11,891 nt of DNA from Candidatus Jacksonbacteria bacterium (lineage in GTDB: Bacteria; Patescibacteriota; Patescibacteriia; UBA9629; GWA2-43-13), in assembly GCA_018698735.1 (NCBI GenBank), contig JABIPD010000033.1, positions 1-11,891 on the forward strand, read 5' to 3'. The position numbers and the translations under genes are program-made. The notes under the pieces are model-generated. The model was not told where the DNA came from, made no database searches, and saw nothing but the letters and a program-made list of their open reading frames with translations. This document shows, one piece after another, positions 6,736 to 11,891 of the stretch (positions are counted from its first letter, which is position 1; each line of letters opens with the position of its first letter).

Positions 6736-7150
6736 GATCCTCCCGCCCAGCCGATGCCAAGCGAGAGAATATGCCGAAAGTTGGAGAGCCACTAATACCT
6801 CTTATGTTGTCCGAGGGAGCCGGCCTCTGGGTTCTTCAAGTCTACTACGTGTCCAGCCTTCAGGATCAGACGAACCAGGATACGCCCATGTGAGCCCAGC
6901 TGGAAACCCTGCTTTTAGTAATTCTAAAGCAAGGTCACACGCTTCTGGAGAGGGAAAGATCATTACTTCCTCTCCTGGGCGAACACGAAGCTCTTTTCCG
7001 CGTCTCAGAAACTTGATCTCGACCTCGCCGGATGGCCTGTCACGACGCAAAATCGAGTCACGAGGCCAAAAAGTCGTCCACTCCGTGTATTCGCCGTCTG
7101 CATCTTGCATGTACATACGAATGCCTTTCCTGCGTGTCAGTCTACGAGCC
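6736..7150. other. GC-richer insert-like segment between prfA and prmC
   Basis: GC counted over four lines of this stretch is about 52%, against about 38% in a sampled line of prfA. prfA and prmC are usually adjacent or overlapping in bacteria. Here they are separated by about 420 bases that carry an antisense reading frame. No terminal inverted repeats, transposase or obvious target duplication could be seen. The exact ends are uncertain. Confidence 0.45.
6802..7116 (-). CDS. Hypothetical protein (104 aa), antisense between prfA and prmC
   Basis: I do not recognise this protein. The frame runs from ATG at 7116 to TAA at 6802 and reads like a natural soluble protein with alternating polar and hydrophobic segments. 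The middle, IKFLRRGKELRVRPGEEVMIF (residues ~34-54), looks like beta strands. It is followed by a helix, PEACDLALELLKAGF, and a Pro/Arg-rich end. AGGAAAGG at 7124-7131 lies seven bases before the ATG, the best ribosome-binding site in the window. The open frame extends further upstream to 7245, but that part overlaps prmC and is less plausible. The opposite-strand reading of the same bases would be an N-terminal extension of prmC and looks like a shadow. GC content differs from its neighbours, suggesting transfer. Alternatively the segment is non-coding. Confidence 0.5.
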   Translation of the reverse strand: MYMQDADGEYTEWTTFWPRDSILRRDRPSGEVEIKFLRRGKELRVRPGEEVMIFPSPEACDLALELLKAGFPAGLTWAYPGSSDPEGWTRSRLEEPRGRLPRTT

Positions 7151-7153
7151 CGT

Positions 7154-8164
7154 ATGAAACAATTAACACATATTTCAAAAGAAGTCAATGGCACTACAAA
7201 TTTAGATAAAGAAGTATTGCTTGCTTGGGTTTTGCAAAAAAACAAAGAATGGGTGTTAACTCATCCAGACTATAAACTTTCAAATTTTGAATACAGAGCT
7301 TTTAACAAAGCTATAGAGAGAAGAAAAAAACACGAGCCAATCGCCTATATTACTGGCACCAAAGAATTTTATGGCCAGCCTTTTTTTGTTACCAAAGCCA
7401 CACTTATCCCCCGCCCAGAGACAGAAGAATTAGTAGATGAGGCAATTACGCATATTGTAGAGACGACCCCCAGGGGCGTCTCCGAAAGACGCGGCAGGGC
7501 CACGTCTCTACAGGTTATAGATATTGGCACTGGTAGTGGAAATATTATTTTAAGTGTTGCGATGAATATCCCCCCTCACTCCCCCCTTACTTTAAGGGGG
7601 GAGGTAGCTGCATCACCCCCTCTTTGCATAAGAGGGGGTGGGGGGAGTTTACTGCCTACTTACACTGCTGTAGATATTTCAAAAAAAGCGCTCAAAATTG
7701 CCAAAAAAAATCACAAAAAACTTTGCCCTCAGATTCCAATAACATTTATTAAATCTGACCTTCTCAAAAACATTCCATCTAAAACATGGGATCAAGAGCA
7801 CATTCTTATTCTAGCCAATCTCCCCTATTTACCACAATCTGATAGTAAAACAATTGCAAAAGACATTACTAAGTTCGAGCCAGCAACTGCTCTTTATTCT
7901 GGAGAAGAAGGGCTCGACCATTTAACAGAATTAATACAGCAAATAAAAAATCTTTCCTCTCGTCATTCAGAGCTGCATGCGAAGAATCTCGATCAAAACA
8001 GAGATCCTTCACCTTCCGTTCAGGATGACGAAAAAAAACGAACCGTTACGCTTATAGCAGAAATAGATCCTCGACAATCCGCTATTCTTAAAAAACAATT
8101 TCCTTTAGCAAAAATAAAAAAAGATCTTTCAAAAAAAGATCGTATATTCACCCTCTCTTTTTAA
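7154..8164 (+). CDS. prmC: Release factor glutamine methyltransferase PrmC, with three in-frame repeat inserts (336 aa)
   Basis: PrmC (HemK) methylates the GGQ glutamine of release factors with S-adenosylmethionine; its substrate RF1 is encoded upstream. Motifs seen: HEPIAYITGTKEFYG and IPRPETEELVD (85-95), motif I DIGTGSG (123-129, SAM binding), AVDIS (acidic end of beta 2), and NLPY (222-225) in place of the usual NPPY. Typical family length is about 280. Here three palindromic repeats are translated within it at residues ~102-119, ~140-167 and ~268-293; removing them leaves about 264. All three lie in loops between fold elements, and no stop or frameshift results, so the enzyme may still work. 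The ATG at 7154 (MKQLTHISKEVN) is chosen. The frame is open back to 6890, but that part overlaps the antisense gene and is not PrmC-like. No Shine-Dalgarno sequence or clear promoter is seen. Confidence 0.92.
   Translation: MKQLTHISKEVNGTTNLDKEVLLAWVLQKNKEWVLTHPDYKLSNFEYRAFNKAIERRKKHEPIAYITGTKEFYGQPFFVTKATLIPRPETEELVDEAITHIVETTPRGVSERRGRATSLQVIDIGTGSGNIILSVAMNIPPHSPLTLRGEVAASPPLCIRGGGGSLLPTYTAVDISKKALKIAKKNHKKLCPQIPITFIKSDLLKNIPSKTWDQEHILILANLPYLPQSDSKTIAKDITKFEPATALYSGEEGLDHLTELIQQIKNLSSRHSELHAKNLDQNRDPSPSVQDDEKKRTVTLIAEIDPRQSAILKKQFPLAKIKKDLSKKDRIFTLSF
7457..7511. repeat. Palindromic insert 1 inside prmC (GTAGAGACG family)
   Basis: Arms GTAGAGACG (7457-7465) and CGTCTCTAC (7503-7511) are perfect inverted repeats. 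A nested hairpin is GCGTCT (7476-7481) with AGACGC (7487-7492). It is translated as about 18 residues rich in Arg, Gly and Thr, between the IPRPETEELVD segment and motif I of PrmC. No other copy was found in the window. Confidence 0.8.
7571..7651. repeat. Palindromic insert 2 inside prmC (C-rich/G-rich family)
   Basis: Two hairpins lie in tandem. CTCCCCCCTTA (7579-7589) pairs with TAAGGGGGGAG (7593-7603), and CACCCCCTCTT (7614-7624) pairs with AAGAGGGGGTG (7630-7640). It is translated as about 28 Pro/Gly/Leu-rich residues (140-167), including a lone Cys. Bases 7616-7649 match the intergenic element at 5180-5213 on the opposite strand, 33 of 34. Confidence 0.88.
7955..8032. repeat. Palindromic insert 3 inside prmC (GTCATTC/GGATGAC family)
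   Basis: The ends CGTCATTCAG (7961-7970) and CAGGATGACG (8021-8030) pair with two mismatches. Inner arms AAGAATCTC and GAGATCCTT pair with one mismatch. It is translated as about 26 polar residues (268-293) just before the strand VTLIAEIDP. Bases 7981-8009 match the intergenic element at 3415-3443 on the opposite strand, 27 of 29. Confidence 0.85.
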
Positions 8165-8169
8165 CGGCT

Positions 8170-8184
8170 TCCGCCAGAGGCGGA
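8170..8184. repeat. Small TCCGCC-GGCGGA hairpin after prmC
   Basis: TCCGCC (8170-8175) and GGCGGA (8179-8184) form a 6-bp stem with a three-base loop, six bases after the prmC stop. There is no T tract, so it is not a classical terminator. It may be a small repeat or an mRNA 3'-end structure. Confidence 0.55.
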
Positions 8185-8210
8185 CACGCACAACACAGCC
8201 TCTAAAACCT

Positions 8211-8314
8211 GTCATTGCGAGGCTGCTTGCCGAAGCAATCTCGTGTTATTTTCTTGTATAGATTGCTTCGCATGGCTCCCCAGTAACCATTCGGTACGGG
8301 ACACGCGCAATGAC
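8211..8314. repeat. Palindromic intergenic repeat, GTCATTGCG family, copy 2
   Basis: Outer arms GTCATTGCG (8211-8219) and CGCAATGAC (8306-8314) and inner arms GAAGCAATCT (8232-8241) and AGATTGCTTC (8260-8269) are identical in sequence to those of the element at 1039-1136. It lies between the convergent ends of prmC and the DUF3048 gene, six bases from the latter's stop. No terminator with a T tract is seen in this gap, so the element may help end transcription from both sides. Confidence 0.85.
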
Positions 8315-8320
8315 AAAGCA

Positions 8321-9394
8321 CTATTCCCAGGTAACACTTCTTCCATTTGGCACCACAGCAATCCACGTATTACCTGGCACCAACACTACAAGCTCATTTT
8401 CTACAAAAAACTGAGTTGGTTCATTTGTGGCTGCTCGCTTCCATTCGCCTTCTTTACATATTCCTAAAGAACACACCACCGCATCGCCATCTCCAAGCGT
8501 TTCCATTGTTAACCGCAACTCGTCTTCTAACCCAATATCAACAAACTGCACTACAACATTCTTGGCAACCAAATTCGTCCCATCGCTTGTTTGCGCAAGC
8601 TTCCCAGAGCGATACCGCTGGTATGCACTATCTTCTAAATTATATTCCCAAGCTACGGTATACGAGGTTCGAGAAAAATCTATTAACACACTTAAAGCAT
8701 TTTGCTCTTCCTCTACCCCTTCGACAGATTCCTGCCATTCCCATGGCAACAGCTGTTCGTCTCGTGTCAGCTCCCATTCCTTTACTGCAAAAGCTTCATT
8801 CATGAGTTCGCTAGAAGTAAACAAGTTATGAGGAGCTTCTCTATTTTTACTTCTCCAAAAATATTTTCCATCAGAGCCTATTTCATTAATATCTTTTATA
8901 ATAATATCTTTTATTAAACTCAATGCGGTCGGGCTTCCGCCTGCATGAGCGTATACTGCTCCAAATCCTTGCGCCCAATCAACAAAATACGGTCGCGCAG
9001 ACCGAACCGGCCCAATATATTCAATGTTATCTCGTGGGTCAAACAACGCCATTAACCGCGTTACCCCACCCTCTACCAATGTTTCAAAAACTACTGGCGC
9101 TTGGTCTATTCCTATTGGTAATCCACTATCTAAGGCATGGTCTATCATTATTGCATACGGAACAACCGACTCCTCACTCTCTTGCTCTCTTCCATCGAGC
9201 CAAGAAAAATACACCTCTTCTGGTTCTTCTACCACAACCACCGGCTCCTCCACAACAACACTTTCTCTGGGCTGCGTTGCAAGCACGCCACCGACAACAA
9301 TTGCAACCACTACAAGCAACAAGGCCCATGCAGGAATACGGACCTCTTGAAACGGCACAAACAATATTTTTTTATAGTCGAATTTCTTCTTCAT
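8321..9394 (-). CDS. DUF3048 domain-containing membrane-anchored protein (YerB-like, 357 aa)
   Basis: The function of this family is not established. Residues 1-19 are basic and cytoplasmic. A single membrane helix spans about 20-40 (IPAWALLLVVVAIVVGGVLA), with no lipobox Cys, unlike the lipoprotein YerB of Bacillus. An acidic Val/Glu linker follows. The DUF3048 domain holds AIMIDH, VFETLVEGGVTRLMALFD, IGPVRSARPYFVDWA, YAHAGGSPTAL and YFWRSKNREAPHNLF. The C-terminal DUF3048_C part includes WEYNLEDSAYQRYRSG and ends near FVENELVVLVPGNTWIAVVP. The bulk is probably outside the cytoplasmic membrane. The ATG at 9394 is chosen because an extended -10 box lies seven bases upstream. An ATG 30 bases further up overlaps that promoter. 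The stop is TAG. The gene is transcribed alone. Confidence 0.93.
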   Translation of the reverse strand: MKKKFDYKKILFVPFQEVRIPAWALLLVVVAIVVGGVLATQPRESVVVEEPVVVVEEPEEVYFSWLDGREQESEESVVPYAIMIDHALDSGLPIGIDQAPVVFETLVEGGVTRLMALFDPRDNIEYIGPVRSARPYFVDWAQGFGAVYAHAGGSPTALSLIKDIIIKDINEIGSDGKYFWRSKNREAPHNLFTSSELMNEAFAVKEWELTRDEQLLPWEWQESVEGVEEEQNALSVLIDFSRTSYTVAWEYNLEDSAYQRYRSGKLAQTSDGTNLVAKNVVVQFVDIGLEDELRLTMETLGDGDAVVCSLGICKEGEWKRAATNEPTQFFVENELVVLVPGNTWIAVVPNGRSVTWE

Positions 9395-9401
9395 AAATAG
9401 T

Positions 9402-9410
9402 AGTATAGCA
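9402..9410 (-). promoter_or_regulatory. Extended -10 promoter of the DUF3048 gene (leaderless mRNA)
   Basis: The minus strand reads TGC-TATACT (TATACT at 9402-9407), seven bases before the ATG at 9394. Transcription would then start at or next to the start codon. A weak -35-like TTGATT lies 15 bases upstream, within the tail of the rplY terminator. Confidence 0.6.
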
Positions 9411-9426
9411 CTCGACCCGTTCAATC

Positions 9427-9457
9427 AAAAGAGACAGCTGTAAAAGCTGCCTCTTTT
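9427..9457 (-). terminator. Terminator of rplY
   Basis: On the minus strand AAAAGAGGCAGCT pairs with AGCTGTCTCTTTT over 13 bp, with one G-U wobble and a five-base loop. It ends in a T run 12 to 42 bases after the rplY stop. Confidence 0.88.
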
Positions 9458-9468
9458 AAATATCTTTA

Positions 9469-10215
9469 TTATTCTTTCTTTTCTGCAGCATCACCTGCTC
9501 CTTCGGCAGCCTCACCACCTTCTTTCGCCTCAACTGGTGCGCCTTCTTCTCCTTCAGCAGCTTCGCCTTCCTCTCCTTCTTCGCCTTCAACATCTTCGAT
9601 TCCTGCGATAGCGTCTTCTTCGCTTACTGCTTCTGCAAGTTCAGCGTCGAGCTCTTCTTCAGATTTTGGCTCTTCAACAGAAACCACACTCGCCTCTGGG
9701 TCGATCGAAATTTCGAGCCCTTCTGGCAATTGAATATCTTTTATTCTAAGTGAATCTTCAAATGTTTTTAATACGGAAATATCTACTTTAATTTCGTGTA
9801 CTAAATCTCCTGGTAAACACTGAACAGAAAGTGTATCTATTGTTTTTACCAGCAAACCACCTAAATCGTCTACAGCAAGTGCCTCTCCAACAAATTCTAA
9901 TGGAATATTTGCGGTAATTTTTTCTTTCATGTCTACCTGATAAAAATCTACATGCATAACATCTTCACGAACTGCATGTCGCTGCACATCTTGAATAAGC
10001 ACATTCACCGATTCGTTATCCGCAAATGCAAAATCTACCAACGTGCTTTCACCGGCTTTTTTTAATACTTTATTAAATGGAATTTCTTCTACAGCTACTG
10101 AGTATGGTTTTACCTTTTTTCCATACACAACCCCTGGAATCATGCCTTCTCGTCTTAATTCAGCTGGAGTCTTCTCTTCCGATCGAGCAACTGCACTGAG
10201 TTTTACTGATGCCAT
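9469..10215 (-). CDS. rplY: 50S ribosomal protein L25 (Ctc/TL5 form) with long acidic tail (248 aa)
   Basis: L25 binds 5S rRNA in the large subunit. The N-terminal L25 domain spans residues ~1-90: RSEEKTPAELRREGMIPGVVYG (11-32), STLVDF and the HAVREDVMHVDFYQV block (80-94). The Ctc/TL5 beta domain follows (~95-182), with NIPLEFVGEA and HEIKVDISVLKTFEDSLRIKDI. From about residue 184 to the end there are some 65 residues of Glu/Gly/Ala-rich acidic tail, opposite in charge to the tails of S2 and L31 in this window. The ATG at 10215 (MASVKLSAVAR) fits family N-termini; an upstream start would add MVLRYILNNKC. The gene has its own promoter about 66 bases upstream and a strong terminator after it. 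No Shine-Dalgarno is seen. Confidence 0.95.
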   Translation of the reverse strand: MASVKLSAVARSEEKTPAELRREGMIPGVVYGKKVKPYSVAVEEIPFNKVLKKAGESTLVDFAFADNESVNVLIQDVQRHAVREDVMHVDFYQVDMKEKITANIPLEFVGEALAVDDLGGLLVKTIDTLSVQCLPGDLVHEIKVDISVLKTFEDSLRIKDIQLPEGLEISIDPEASVVSVEEPKSEEELDAELAEAVSEEDAIAGIEDVEGEEGEEGEAAEGEEGAPVEAKEGGEAAEGAGDAAEKKE

Positions 10216-10287
10216 ACATTTATTATTTAGAATATACCGCAAGACCAAGCCTTGGGCTGCTCATTAAGTTGAGTCAAAAACAAGAAT

Positions 10288-10316
10288 ATAATACAAGAAA
10301 AAAATACACACGTCAA
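10288..10316 (-). promoter_or_regulatory. Promoter of rplY
   Basis: On the minus strand the -35 box TTGACG (10311-10316), a 17-base spacer and the -10 box TATTAT (10288-10293) are present. The predicted start is near 10281, with a leader of about 66 bases. Confidence 0.72.
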
Positions 10317-10344
10317 GCGTGTACACAGAATTCTGGTTTTAGAA

Positions 10345-10686
10345 TTATTCACCATCTAAAAACGCCTTTACCGTCTTTTCGCGGCGTAATCCATGGTGAA
10401 AATCTAATATATCGTCCGATGTAACAGCCGATGCATTCTGGAATTTGCGGATATCTTTTTCTGTTAAATCTGTTACTAATCCTACCGAGCTAATCCCCAT
10501 TAAGCCGGTTACCACCAGCGCTATTATAGCAGACCCACATTGCTCGCATTTTACGTATACTAAATGAGCATCTTCTTTTTGTTCTAAAACAGATGCCTGA
10601 TGCGGGTGATACTGAGCGTTGCATAACGGACAAAATGCCACCAGCTTAAAATTCTCCAACGGGTTTTGGCTATATCCTTCTTCCAT
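10345..10686 (-). CDS. Hypothetical zinc-ribbon protein (113 aa)
   Basis: I cannot assign a function. Two CxxC pairs, CPLC (19-22) and CEQC (47-50), would bind one zinc as a ribbon. They are separated by 24 residues containing HPHQA. A hydrophobic stretch follows at ~51-69 (GSAIIALVVTGLMGISSVG), too Gly-rich to be sure of as a membrane segment. TDLTEKDIRKF and a helical end with DDILDFHHGLRR complete it. The ATG at 10686 is chosen because a -35/extended -10 promoter ends eight bases before it. A GTG at 10740 would lie upstream of that promoter. No clear terminator follows, and rplY lies 129 bases downstream with its own promoter. I recall similar short proteins in Parcubacteria genomes, but this needs a database search. 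Confidence 0.75.
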   Translation of the reverse strand: MEEGYSQNPLENFKLVAFCPLCNAQYHPHQASVLEQKEDAHLVYVKCEQCGSAIIALVVTGLMGISSVGLVTDLTEKDIRKFQNASAVTSDDILDFHHGLRREKTVKAFLDGE

Positions 10687-10694
10687 ATATACGT

Positions 10695-10724
10695 ACTGTA
10701 GCAATTTCAGACTGTTTTGGTCAA
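10695..10724 (-). promoter_or_regulatory. Promoter of the zinc-ribbon gene (leaderless mRNA)
   Basis: On the minus strand the -35 box TTGACC (10719-10724), an 18-base spacer and the -10 box TACAGT (10695-10700), preceded by TGC, are present. Only eight bases separate the -10 from the ATG at 10686. This decides against the upstream GTG start. Confidence 0.6.
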
Positions 10725-10756
10725 TAATTACTTTTAACACTTTAAGGAAAAAAAGG

Positions 10757-10775
10757 TATACTAGAAAGGTATAAT
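10757..10775 (+). promoter_or_regulatory. -10 element(s) of the last gene
   Basis: A perfect TATAAT (10770-10775) lies 11 bases before the ATG at 10787, so the leader would be about five bases. A second GGTATA copy (TATACT, 10757-10762) lies 13 bases upstream. No good -35 box is seen. Confidence 0.5.
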
Positions 10776-10786
10776 TTTCTTATTCT

Positions 10787-11887
10787 ATGAGATACATACC
10801 AGGAGAAACCAACAGAGGAAGACCAGAACTTCCAGGCTCGATGCTTGGCAAAGTTGAAAAAGAAAATGCACCTCTTCCAATGGACGCGACTCTCTTTCCT
10901 CATGTCTCTCCTTCAGAAGTAATGAAAGATGCTTCAACCAGAGCATCTCGACTAGATTCTAAAAAAGCATGGACAGCGCAAGAAATGAGAGGCGGACATA
11001 AAGCCGCAAAAAAAGTTGAATCAAGAGGCCGGCAAGCAGAGGCAATTGTTATGGAAGCTCTTAAACAATGGCTTCCAAATGAATATATAGAACATGCCAC
11101 CGAGCATGACGACGGTGGCGGGACCGACCTTTATATTGAATGGAAAGACCCTTTATCTGGCGAAGCATGCGTTTTAAGTATAGATGTTACCATTGGCGAA
11201 AATATAGAGACTCTAAGGGAGAAAATAGAAAATATCGCAAGATCATTAGAATTTTACGACCTTCGAACAATAAAATATTTTAAATCAGCCGATGGCTCTA
11301 CAGGTCAAGAAGAATCGGTACCAGGAGTAGCAGTATTTTTACCACGTGAACCCTACAGAGAAATGAAAGGCGGCTTGGAAAATGGATCACCACACACCTT
11401 TAAAGACGAATATGTAGAAGCAACTGTTTTTATGCAAATAAGGTCTCAGTTGGCATACGAAATAGGAATGCTTTCAGAAACGTTCGACTTAGACAATGTA
11501 GCCATATTAAAAAAATCACCAGATAAAGACGTAAGATTATTCACGAAAGCGCTAGAAATATTTCTTTCTCAAAATGGAGATTACGATAGTGATTCCCAAG
11601 AGCTTGCAGATAATATATTAAGAACAGGAGTTACCAAAGAAACACTCAAAAAAATAGATACCCTGCTAATAGAAAATGACCCAGAAATTTCTAAAGAAGA
11701 TTCTGACTTAATTTCTAACTCCCTTTGGAACGCTATAAAAAACTATTCCGCTACTACCCATAAACTTAATCAAGTAAAAAGCACTCCAGGTTATAGACGA
11801 AAAGCAAAAACTGCTCATGTCCCTAGAAATTTACAAGCCCTTATAAAAACACCTTCTCGATTGGCTTCCACTGAATTTGTGAATTAA
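10787..11887 (+). CDS. Hypothetical protein with possible PD-(D/E)XK nuclease-like core (366 aa)
   Basis: Not recognised as a named family. Residues 1-65 are Pro/Ser-rich and probably disordered. A basic helix with GRQAEAIVMEALKQWLP (81-97) follows, then HDDGGGTDLYIEW (107-119) and VLSIDVTIGEN (129-139). The order Glu (E85), strand with GTD (D114), strand with IDVT (D133, T135) resembles the PD-(D/E)XK nuclease core. The usual catalytic Lys, however, is Thr here. It may be inactive, or the motif fit may be chance. A helix (LREKIENIARSLEFYDL) and a strand (GVAVFLPRE) follow. The last ~150 residues are helical and charged without a clear motif. No signal peptide or membrane segment is seen. The gene is complete and diverges from the zinc-ribbon gene. 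Confidence 0.7.
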   Translation: MRYIPGETNRGRPELPGSMLGKVEKENAPLPMDATLFPHVSPSEVMKDASTRASRLDSKKAWTAQEMRGGHKAAKKVESRGRQAEAIVMEALKQWLPNEYIEHATEHDDGGGTDLYIEWKDPLSGEACVLSIDVTIGENIETLREKIENIARSLEFYDLRTIKYFKSADGSTGQEESVPGVAVFLPREPYREMKGGLENGSPHTFKDEYVEATVFMQIRSQLAYEIGMLSETFDLDNVAILKKSPDKDVRLFTKALEIFLSQNGDYDSDSQELADNILRTGVTKETLKKIDTLLIENDPEISKEDSDLISNSLWNAIKNYSATTHKLNQVKSTPGYRRKAKTAHVPRNLQALIKTPSRLASTEFVN

Positions 11888-11891
11888 AAAG

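Noticed and set aside
6890..7153. N-terminal extension of the prmC frame by 88 residues
   Set aside because: The stretch is Ser/Arg-rich without PrmC similarity, lies opposite a better antisense frame with a ribosome site, and a normal PrmC start (MKQLTHIS) exists at 7154.
7457..8032. prmC as a pseudogene disrupted by repeats
   Set aside because: All three inserts keep the frame, motif I, NLPY and the C-terminal strands are intact, and the inserts lie in loops; loss of function is not indicated by sequence.
8347..9400. Several long plus-strand open frames opposite the DUF3048 gene
   Set aside because: They are shadows: the opposite strand encodes a clear DUF3048 protein over its full length, and these frames show low-complexity His/Leu/Thr/Ser composition.
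1..11891. tRNA or rRNA genes in the intergenic regions
   Set aside because: No cloverleaf-like arms with a GTTCRANNC T-loop were seen; intergenic structure is explained by terminators and palindromic repeats.

Overview
The window most resembles a small-genome bacterium of the Patescibacteria (Candidate Phyla Radiation), probably a Parcubacteria/Paceibacteria relative. This is inferred from several traits. The gene set is compact and dominated by translation genes. Shine-Dalgarno sequences are nearly absent and several promoters sit almost on top of the start codon. EF-Ts is short, there is a DUF3048 membrane-anchored protein, and many palindromic intergenic repeats are present. The code is standard bacterial: pyrH ends in TGA, and TAA and TAG are also used as stops, so there is no sign of UGA recoding. 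No rRNA or tRNA gene was seen.

Layout. Bases 2-928 (+) hold the C-terminal half of an RND/MMPL-type membrane exporter that enters from the left edge. It is more GC-rich than most of the window and ends at a clear terminator. A convergent junction with a palindromic repeat follows. Next comes a leftward block: GAPDH (own promoter), pyrH (own promoter), then rpsB-tsf (one promoter, one terminator). UMP kinase, S2 and EF-Ts form a common bacterial neighbourhood, but here pyrH is split from tsf by about 430 bp packed with three palindromic elements. A promoter-rich divergent gap (4947-5281), also carrying a repeat, leads to rightward rpmE (L31), prfA (RF1) and prmC (the methyltransferase that modifies RF1). 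Leftward genes follow: a DUF3048 protein, rplY (L25/Ctc) and a small zinc-ribbon protein. The last gene, rightward, is an unrecognised protein with a nuclease-like motif layout.

The most interesting region is prfA-prmC. First, prmC carries three separate palindromic repeat insertions (about 18, 28 and 26 codons). All are in frame, and all lie in predicted surface loops of the methyltransferase fold. Two of them match intergenic repeats elsewhere in this window (33/34 and 27/29 bases). This looks like repeats that invade genes and are translated, as Rickettsia palindromic elements do. Second, a GC-richer segment of about 400 bp separates prfA from prmC. It encodes, on the opposite strand, a 104-residue protein with the only good Shine-Dalgarno sequence in the window, which suggests recently acquired DNA.

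A second theme is transcription. Good -35/-10 promoters can be read before GAPDH, rpsB, rpmE and rplY. Extended -10 promoters of the form TGC-TAYART/TATACT lie 7-9 bases before the ATG of pyrH, the DUF3048 gene and the zinc-ribbon gene. Those mRNAs would be leaderless or nearly so.
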